Source: Candidatus Borrarchaeota archaeon (lineage in GTDB: Archaea; Asgardarchaeota; Sifarchaeia; Borrarchaeales; Borrarchaeaceae). From it: DNA of 19,307 nucleotides. This document shows positions 14,174 through 19,307 of the stretch, in pieces (position 1 is the first letter of the stretch; every line of letters begins with the position of its first letter). The notes under the pieces are model-generated. The model saw only the letters and a list, made by a program, of their open reading frames with translations. It was not told the DNA's origin and searched no databases. A program made the translations under genes and the position numbers. The stretch covers positions 1 through 19,307 of the forward strand of contig JAEORY010000023.1 of the NCBI GenBank assembly GCA_016840645.1, read 5' to 3'.

Positions 14174-15145
14174 ATGGCAGATTATCCAACTAAACTTGCA
14201 GATTTACCTAAAGAAGAACGCTCAGTATCCTCAGGACATCGACTTTGTACAGGCTGTGCAGCAGGCACAATCGCACGCCTTATAGGGAAAGCAGTCCCTG
14301 ATAAACCGTTGATGTGGGTGAATGCCACGTGCTGTATGGAAGTTGCAACAACGATCTATCCATTCGCAGCTTGGCATATCCCATGGATTCACAACGCTTT
14401 CGAAAATGCGGCAGCTACAGCGTCAGGTGTGCGTGCAGGACTTGATGTATTAATGAGGAAAGGTCGAATTCCACAGCAGGACACGGAGATCATTGCTATC
14501 GGTGGAGATGGTGGGACCTATGATATCGGTATTCAAGCAATAAGTGGAGCAATTGAGCGGGGACATGACTTTGTTTATGTCTGCTATGACAACGAAGCTT
14601 ATATGAATACTGGTATTCAAAGAAGTGGTGCCACAATGCATGCAGCATGGACGACGACATCTCCCGCCGGAAAAGCTGTACTTGGCAAAAAAGAATTTAA
14701 GAAACCACTTTTGAGGATCGTTGCGGCTCACGGGCTAGAATATTGCGCCACCGCGAGTGTCTCTCATCCACTTGACTTTGTCCGAAAGGTTAAACGTGCA
14801 GTTGACGTTAAAGGACCAGCTTTCGTGCATGTTATTCAGCCTTGTCTACGTGGTTGGAGATTCGACACTAGTGAGTCCTTCCAAGTAGCGCGGTTAGCTG
14901 TTGAATCACGCTTCTTCCCACTTTATGAAGTGTACCATGGATACAAATACGTCCTTAACTATCCTAATCCAGCGTTGTCAAAAGTCCCCGTCGAAGACTA
15001 CCTGAAAAACCAAGGTAGATTACGACATCTGTTTAGACCAGAGAAAAACCAAGAGATCATCGACGTAATACAAGGACACGTTGACCTAGAATGGGAAAAA
15101 CTTCTTGAACTTGCTGAATTTTCAGAGAAATCAGCAATCTATTAA
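14174..15145 (+). CDS. porB: Pyruvate:ferredoxin oxidoreductase, beta subunit
   Basis: The thiamine-pyrophosphate site GGDGGTYDIGIQAISGAIER is followed by CYDNEAYMNTGIQRSG, the pyruvate-type signature. Cluster ligands are visible as LCTGC near the N-terminus, ATCCME and a later IQPCLRGW, matching the four-cysteine [4Fe-4S] site of PorB. ATG 14174 is preferred over GTG 14165 because GAGGTGA at 14162-14168 gives 5 nt spacing. It is the last gene of the operon, with a T-run right after the stop. Confidence 0.94.
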   Translation: MADYPTKLADLPKEERSVSSGHRLCTGCAAGTIARLIGKAVPDKPLMWVNATCCMEVATTIYPFAAWHIPWIHNAFENAAATASGVRAGLDVLMRKGRIPQQDTEIIAIGGDGGTYDIGIQAISGAIERGHDFVYVCYDNEAYMNTGIQRSGATMHAAWTTTSPAGKAVLGKKEFKKPLLRIVAAHGLEYCATASVSHPLDFVRKVKRAVDVKGPAFVHVIQPCLRGWRFDTSESFQVARLAVESRFFPLYEVYHGYKYVLNYPNPALSKVPVEDYLKNQGRLRHLFRPEKNQEIIDVIQGHVDLEWEKLLELAEFSEKSAIY

Positions 15146-15154
15146 CCCAACTTC

Positions 15155-15161
15155 TTTTTTT
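15155..15161 (+). terminator. Poly-T termination signal after porB
   Basis: Seven T begin 10 bp after the porB stop codon, in a pyrimidine-rich context. A second run of eight T lies at 15235-15242. No hairpin precedes them, which fits archaeal termination. Confidence 0.45.
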
Positions 15162-15326
15162 ATTTCCATTATAACACAACTAATCTTTTAATTTATTAGT
15201 TCTACCGTTTTGAACAGTCTTTTTACAGCATTTCTTTTTTTTAACTTGAAGTACGAAAAGCCTCAAGACAAAATATAAACTTCTGCAGAAAAGAATTCAG
15301 TCTGTTTCCTTTAATGCTATGATGCC

Positions 15327-15334
15327 TTTTATAT
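15327..15334 (+). promoter_or_regulatory. TATA-like box for the DUF5654 gene
   Basis: TTTTATAT lies about 40 bp upstream of ATG 15373. Transcription would start some 15 nt before the ATG. No ribosome-binding site is seen, consistent with a very short leader. Confidence 0.4.
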
Positions 15335-15372
15335 GAATCAAGTGATTAGTTATTCTACAAATTCAAAATCCA

Positions 15373-15711
15373 ATGGAAGTAATAGCAATAGGAAGTCTTT
15401 TCTTGAGCGAGAAAAAAATCAGCGAGAAAAGAAAAAAAGAGAAGGCAATTAAAGAATTGAGGAAATTACAAAAAGAAATGATAGACAAATTTTCTACATT
15501 GAATACAACAGCATTTGGTTGTATTGTAGCGTTTGCTTGGAATGGTGCGGTTCAAGCAATCTTCCGTAACATCTTTGGAATAACCAATGAAGTAATTCCT
15601 TCGGTAACCTATGCGATTGTTGTGACCGTAATTGCAGTCATTGTAACAATCTGGATAAGCAGGCTTGCTAGAAGATACAAAACGATCGAACAACACGCAG
15701 GAATAAGTTAA
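15373..15711 (+). CDS. DUF5654 family small membrane protein
   Basis: The 112-residue protein has a lysine-rich, probably coiled N-terminus (residues 12-40). Two membrane segments follow, about 46-66 (TAFGCIVAFAWNGAVQAIF) and 74-97 (IPSVTYAIVVTVIAVIVTIW), and a basic tail. The AxAWNxAxQxxF pattern and two-helix plan match the DUF5654 family, which is of unknown function. It stands alone between the por operon and a TnpB element. An internal start at Met36 (15478) would shorten the charged segment but keep both helices. Confidence 0.75.
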   Translation: MEVIAIGSLFLSEKKISEKRKKEKAIKELRKLQKEMIDKFSTLNTTAFGCIVAFAWNGAVQAIFRNIFGITNEVIPSVTYAIVVTVIAVIVTIWISRLARRYKTIEQHAGIS

Positions 15712-15777
15712 CAAAGACTTTTTATAGTAAATTTTTACGTTCAAAACTCAAAACTCGACTCCTAAGTTCTATCGAAC

Positions 15778-15833
15778 TTTTTATCTGATAGCGGCGAGAA
15801 GACTCCTTCCGAAAGGTGGGAGATGAATCGCCG
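15778..15833 (+). repeat. Left end of TnpB element C
   Basis: TTTTTATCT (15778-15786) is followed at the same distance as in element B by a hairpin. Its outer stem is CGGCGA/TCGCCG (15792-15797 with 15828-15833) and its inner stem CTCC/GGAG (15803-15806 with 15819-15822). The internal loop GAAGA/ATGAA is identical to that of element B although both stems differ in sequence. Confidence 0.65.
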
Positions 15834-15908
15834 TCCTTTTCTCGTGAGAACGAGAAACGTTTTAAATGATACGTCCCATAGTGTCTTAAGATATGGTGGA
15901 GGATGGAG

Positions 15909-17378
15909 ATGGAACTTCAACTTGCCACACCACTAACCGTGTGCAAGACGCTGGTGCTTCCCGTCGATAAACGGATCACCACAACAAAAGAGAAGTTCCT
16001 CGACAAACTTACCGCCCGACTTACTTACGGCGTGCAACTATTTCTTGAGAAAATAATCACTGACAATATAACAAGTGCTACAGAGGCGGAGCAATACCGA
16101 AAAGAGGTAGAACACCGTACCGGGCTGTCGTCGGGTTTCGTGCAAGCCTGTCGCGATAAAGCCCTCTGGATGTTCAAGTCCTATCGGGAACTACACCGTG
16201 AATGGCAATGGGAGATTAAACGCCTGGAAACGTCCATCGGCACCTGTCAAAAGCGCCTCGCCAGGAAGAGCACCACGAAAGATAAGACACGGTTACAGAC
16301 ACTCCAACATAAACTCTACCGCTGGAAAAAGAGGCAACCCTCGCCACCAACTATCAGGGAGAAGGTGCCCATCATGTTCGACTACCGTGTAGGCGACATA
16401 TCGCTTTCCTGCACTGCGAAGGAGTTTCCTCTCTGGGCGAGAATTTCCACCCTCAAGAAAGGTGAGAAATTACACCTGCCGCTGTATCTCTATCCGTATG
16501 CCACGAAGCACCTCCACAACAAAGAATGGCGAGTGAAGTCTTTTCAACTCGTTAAGAATCACAGGTTGAAACGCTACGAGGTCCATGTCGTCGTAGAAAA
16601 GGAAGTTATGCCTGCGCTGAAGGCGCTGACGGGCATTGACCTGGGGTTGAAGCGACTAGCCACTGCCGTAACCTGCGAGCTATCGGGTGAAGGCAGCGTC
16701 ATGTTGTTTAAAAAAGAGGAGTACAAAGAATTTTTCATCCATATGCGGCAACTGAGCAACAGGATCGCTAAATTAAAACGGTTTGGGAACTACGCGGTGG
16801 TGAAGAAACTTTACAGTAAACGCTTGAATTACGCGAGGGATTTCAGGAGAAAACTAGCAATCGATATTGCTTAGCAGCTGTCAGGAGGTTCGTTGGTGGT
16901 CATAGGCTACCCTGACAAAGTGCGTAACTGCCACTACAAAGGATCGGGGCACAGGAGAAACCGAAAGCGTGTCAACCATTGGGCCTTCAAGGACTGTGCC
17001 GACTGTATCGCGATGGCGGTGCTGATGCGTGATGGAGTACCCTTAGTGATCAACGAGTGGTGGACCACCCATCGCTGTTCGGTATGTGGTTCGCGTAAGG
17101 TGGAGGTCAAGGACAGGGCGTTCAGCTGCCTGAACTGTGGATTTACTGCCGATAGAGATGTAAATGCAGCGTTTAACATCCTAATAGACGCTCTAAAGTG
17201 CCTTATCGGACTGACAAAGTGGCGGAAAGGTGGTAGGACAACAACCAAAGTGTTCCTTAAAGGAACGGGGGGTGCGGTGGATCATCCCGAACTGTCGATG
17301 AGCGGGTTCTTGTTATCCCTCGTAGGGACAGCTCAACAATCCGTGAGGGCAGAAACTCCGTACGAAAGGGCGGAGTAG
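15909..17378 (+). pseudogene. tnpB: TnpB interrupted by an in-frame TAG
   Basis: The frame is continuous except for a TAG at 16872-16874, where the related copy at 2-838 has GAG at the matching codon; reading through gives about 489 residues. The N-terminal half has a helical, Arg/Lys-rich segment (about residues 85-150). The C-terminal half holds RuvC-I GIDLGLKRLATAV, the zinc finger (CSVC ... CLNC) and RuvC-III TADRDVNAAFNI. As in copy A, the RuvC-II stretch reads VVIGYPDKV without the expected acid. ATG 15909 has GGAGG at 15898-15902; ATG 15903 would have no spacing. Just after the stop, AGGAGG (16883-16888) precedes TTG 16893 and GTG 16896, so a separate C-terminal protein of about 160 residues could be made. 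Confidence 0.85.
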
Positions 17379-17383
17379 TTCAC
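17245..17383 (+). ncRNA. Putative omegaRNA / right end of TnpB element C
   Basis: The GTTCCTT/AAGGAAC hairpin (17252-17258 with 17260-17266), a CCCTC/GAGGG stem and CTCCG/CGGAG hairpin near the end repeat those of element A. Changes between the copies fall in loops: the hairpin loop G becomes A, and ACCGAAAGGG becomes TACGAAAGGG. It ends in TAGTTCAC at 17376-17383. The predicted guide starts at 17384 with TATTTAACCAATACGAG. Confidence 0.6.
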
Positions 17384-17529
17384 TATTTAACCAATACGAG
17401 TTTTTGCTATAGAATAAGTAGTTATTACTGAGAATGCTAATACATAGAAACGCTACGCCAAATATTAAAGCATTCTCACAATAAGAATGATTTAAAGACC
17501 AAAAAAAGAAGAAGATTCCTAAAGTTTTG

Positions 17530-17537
17530 TATAATAA
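17530..17537 (+). promoter_or_regulatory. TATA-like box for the CofD-like gene
   Basis: TATAATAA lies 56 bp upstream of the GTG start, giving a short leader of about 25-30 nt that includes AGGAGG at 17572-17577. Confidence 0.4.
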
Positions 17538-17585
17538 AAGGAAACTTATTATTGTCAACAAAATCCCTGATAGGAGGCTTTCGAT

Positions 17586-18527
17586 GTGATTACTATAATA
17601 TCTGGTGGGTTGCGAACGACCAAATTTTTAGAAGGGCTTTTACGGGTTATACCGCAAGAAAAACTTGGGATCATAGTCAACACTATGAATAATTTAGAAG
17701 TTTTAGGATTGGATATCTATCCCGACTTAGAATACTTATTATTTCTTCTAGCTGGTAAACTGGATATTAGATATTGGGAGACCATCCAAAATGATACTTA
17801 TAGTATTATGAACTCCTTATCTTATTTGATGAACAAAGAAGACCTATGGTTTCGTTTTGGCGACACACTCATTACTCAAATCATCTTCCGCGAGCATCTT
17901 ATGACTAAAGGTGCATTCTTTTCAGAAGCAATCACCATAATTGCCGAAAAACTTGGTATTAAAGCAAGAGTTTTTCCAATAACAGACGCCAAAGTTATTT
18001 TCCAAGTGATTACCGATCAAGGGAATTTACCCTTTATGGAATACCGCAATAAGGAACTTCAAGGAATCATAAAAGAAGTAAAAAAGATTGAATACGTTGG
18101 GATCGATAAGGCGGAAGTACATCCCAAAATAAAGGATACACTGTCTAACAGTGATGCAATAATCATAGGTCCAAGTAATCCTCCGTTAAACATCGAGCCT
18201 ATGCTTGCTTTTGAGGAGATTAAGAATACGATTGAAAAATCAAGTGGTAATGTTATTGCGATAAGCCCTGTCTTAGGTGATGAACCGATTGATCAACCTA
18301 TGAGGAGGCTTATGGAGGAGGCTCTAGGAATTGGGACATCAATCCTCGCTATTGTTGAACGTTATCCAGGTCTCATCGATACACTTATTATTGATGAATC
18401 TGACGAAAAGCATAAAGAAAAACTTGAGGAGATGGGTATGGAGGTAATTGTAACAACTGTCAAACTTAATTCTCAAGAAAACAGAATAAAGTTAGCTGAA
18501 ATCGTCTCAAGACTACTGGATACTTAG
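17586..18527 (+). CDS. Divergent CofD-like protein (2-phospho-L-lactate transferase family)
   Basis: The 313-residue protein follows the CofD plan: IISGGLRTTKFLEGL at the N-terminus, VNTMNNLEVLGLDIYPDLEY (31-50), WFRFGDTLITQIIFRE, FPITDAKVIFQVIT, IIIGPSNPPLNIEPMLAF and AISPVLGDEPID. CofD joins a phospho-three-carbon acid to the deazaflavin Fo in coenzyme F420 synthesis. Several positions depart from typical CofD: SGGTGG is SGGLRT, NTGDD is NTMNN, GDRDLATH is GDTLITQI and PSNPxTSIxP is PSNPPLNIEP. The Asp that binds the metal in characterised CofD appears lost. It may therefore use another acceptor, be a non-catalytic relative, or act elsewhere. GTG start with AGGAGG at 17572-17577; ATG 17584 is out of frame. 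No other F420 gene is in the window. Confidence 0.8.
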   Translation: MITIISGGLRTTKFLEGLLRVIPQEKLGIIVNTMNNLEVLGLDIYPDLEYLLFLLAGKLDIRYWETIQNDTYSIMNSLSYLMNKEDLWFRFGDTLITQIIFREHLMTKGAFFSEAITIIAEKLGIKARVFPITDAKVIFQVITDQGNLPFMEYRNKELQGIIKEVKKIEYVGIDKAEVHPKIKDTLSNSDAIIIGPSNPPLNIEPMLAFEEIKNTIEKSSGNVIAISPVLGDEPIDQPMRRLMEEALGIGTSILAIVERYPGLIDTLIIDESDEKHKEKLEEMGMEVIVTTVKLNSQENRIKLAEIVSRLLDT

Positions 18528-18681
18528 CAATCTATGACGCCAATTTGTTAGAAACGGTGTGGATGATTAGAACTTGAACTTAGTTTAGTAAAAAGCGTAA
18601 GATGCTCTTAAGTCTTTATTTGATCTATGATCTCTTCTTATTGTAAAAATTAATGCAATCAATAGTTTGGAGGGCAGGAAA

Positions 18682-18939
18682 ATGATGATTATTAAAAAAA
18701 GAGATGGAAAGAAAGAACAATTTATCCCTGAAAAAATTGTAGTGAGTTCTATAAAAGCAGGAGCTCCTCCTGAAGTTGCTCGAGAAATTGTGAAAAAAAT
18801 TGAGGTACAACTCTCAGATCTAAACGAAATGAGCACGGCAGAACTTCGTGATATGATCTTAAATATATTGAGTGAAAAAAACCCAGAATGGAAAGAAAAT
18901 TGGCTAACATATGATAGGTCGGTTAAGAAAAGGCGATAA
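18682..18939 (+). CDS. Stand-alone ATP-cone domain protein
   Basis: The 85-residue protein is almost entirely one ATP-cone: IIKKRDGKKEQFIPEKIVVSSIKAGAP, a helix AREIVKKIEVQL and STAELRDMILNILSE. ATP-cones bind adenine nucleotides and normally sit at the N-terminus of ribonucleotide reductases or in NrdR, where they sense ATP/dATP. Here neither a reductase nor the NrdR zinc ribbon is attached. The C-terminal tail (NWLTYDRSVKKRR) is basic. GGAGGG at 18669-18674 supports ATG 18682; TTG 18667 is unlikely. It may act as a free nucleotide-sensing subunit, but the partner is not evident. Confidence 0.78.
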   Translation: MMIIKKRDGKKEQFIPEKIVVSSIKAGAPPEVAREIVKKIEVQLSDLNEMSTAELRDMILNILSEKNPEWKENWLTYDRSVKKRR

Positions 18940-18961
18940 GAACTTTATCAGTGTGCAAATT

Positions 18962-18980
18962 TATTTTATGAAATAAAATA
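18962..18980. terminator. Perfect AT-rich hairpin between convergent genes
   Basis: TATTTTAT/ATAAAATA (18962-18969 with 18973-18980) with a 3-nt loop GAA, flanked by GTGT and ACAC that could extend the pairing. It lies between the convergent ATP-cone and CorA genes and may end transcription or be a protein-binding palindrome. Confidence 0.35.
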
Positions 18981-19072
18981 GATACACTTAAGGTACAGTG
19001 ATTGCTGCACCATTAATGGCAAAAAATATTCTATTTTACCTTTTCGGAAGCAAGAAGAAGGTCTGGGCACTA

Positions 19073-19307
19073 TCATAGCCATTTTTTTATTCGAAAATAA
19101 ATTACCATTACGATACCTAAAGTCAACATCACAAGCAATGAGAATTGATAACCAAACTGCCAATCCAATTCTGGCATAAATCTAAAATTCATCCCATAAA
19201 TTCCTGCAATTAACGTCAAAGGGATAAATATTGTAGCAATAATTGTCAGTACCTTCATAACTTCGTTCATTTTATTGCTGATACTTGAAAGATAAATATC
19301 AAACATT
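19073..19307 (-). CDS. corA: CorA-type magnesium/metal transporter, C-terminal part
   Basis: The gene enters from beyond the right edge; only the C-terminal 78 codons are seen. TIIATIFIPLTLIAGIYGMNF is the first membrane helix ending in the CorA signature GMN, followed by a short outer loop (FRFMPELDWQ) and a second helix (QFSLLVMLTLGIVMVIYF) with a basic cytoplasmic end (RIKKWL). CorA family pentamers carry Mg2+, Co2+ or Ni2+ across the membrane. The Met at the edge is internal, because the family has a long cytoplasmic N-terminal domain. Confidence 0.92.
   Translation of the reverse strand, partial: MFDIYLSSISNKMNEVMKVLTIIATIFIPLTLIAGIYGMNFRFMPELDWQFGYQFSLLVMLTLGIVMVIYFRIKKWL

Larger units (their letters stand above)
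15778..17383 (+). mobile_element. IS1341-type (tnpB-only IS200/IS605 family) element C
   Basis: The element runs from TTTTTATCT to TAGTTCAC and carries only an interrupted tnpB. It is a close relative of the partial element at 1-843 in the same orientation about 15.7 kb away, so the two copies form long direct repeats that bound the region. No tnpA is present. Confidence 0.7.

Noticed and set aside
16872..16874. Pyrrolysine coding at the TnpB amber codon as the main explanation
   Set aside because: TAG serves as an ordinary stop for several genes in this window, and the sister copy has Glu there. I kept it only as a minor alternative.

Overview
The window looks archaeal. Start codons are often preceded by strong GGAGG or GAGGTGA ribosome-binding sites. 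TATA-like boxes sit upstream of several genes and poly-T runs follow several stops. The gene content points the same way: a four-subunit pyruvate:ferredoxin oxidoreductase in the gamma-delta-alpha-beta order, a CofD-like protein (coenzyme F420 family), a DUF362 protein, a DUF5654 protein and an AIR-synthase relative similar to methanogenesis marker 2. I cannot name the lineage from the sequence.

Layout. (1) Bases 1-3669 are accessory DNA. A 5'-truncated TnpB (IS200/IS605-type) and its right end are followed by three tandem paralogous genes for winged-helix-like proteins of about 255-260 residues. The triplet is bracketed by two divergent copies of a ~170-190 nt structured element that resembles an IS605 right end/omegaRNA but has no TnpB attached. 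(2) Bases 3706-5607, minus strand, encode a MoxR-type AAA+ ATPase fused to a von Willebrand A domain, like a ChlI-ChlD chelatase fusion. (3) Bases 5608-6516 are mostly non-coding and hold a decayed TnpB C-terminus. (4) Bases 6517-10220 hold a DUF362 gene, an apparently intact TnpB element with recognisable left and right ends, and the convergent AIR-synthase-like gene, whose stop codon lies 10 bp beyond the element end. (5) Bases 10367-11764 encode a secreted or membrane-anchored protein of unknown function. (6) Bases 12106-15145 are the por operon (porC-porD-porA-porB), a central ferredoxin-linked step between pyruvate and acetyl-CoA. (7) Bases 15373-15711 encode a small two-helix membrane protein (DUF5654). 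(8) Bases 15778-17383 are a third TnpB element, closely related to the one at the window start but interrupted by an in-frame TAG. (9) Bases 17586-19307 encode a divergent CofD-like protein, a stand-alone ATP-cone protein and, on the minus strand, the C-terminal part of a CorA-type metal transporter.

The housekeeping genes form one clear functional unit, the por operon. The rest are single genes whose neighbours do not explain them. No TnpA transposase is visible, so the TnpB elements depend on a transposase elsewhere or are immobile.

The most notable signals are the three-gene paralogue cassette with its two omegaRNA-like borders, the shared left-end hairpin architecture of two TnpB elements, the shared TAGTTCAC terminus of all three, the apparent loss of a RuvC acidic residue in two TnpB copies, the TAG-split TnpB with a new internal ribosome-binding site, and the CofD relative that lacks the conserved acidic pair.
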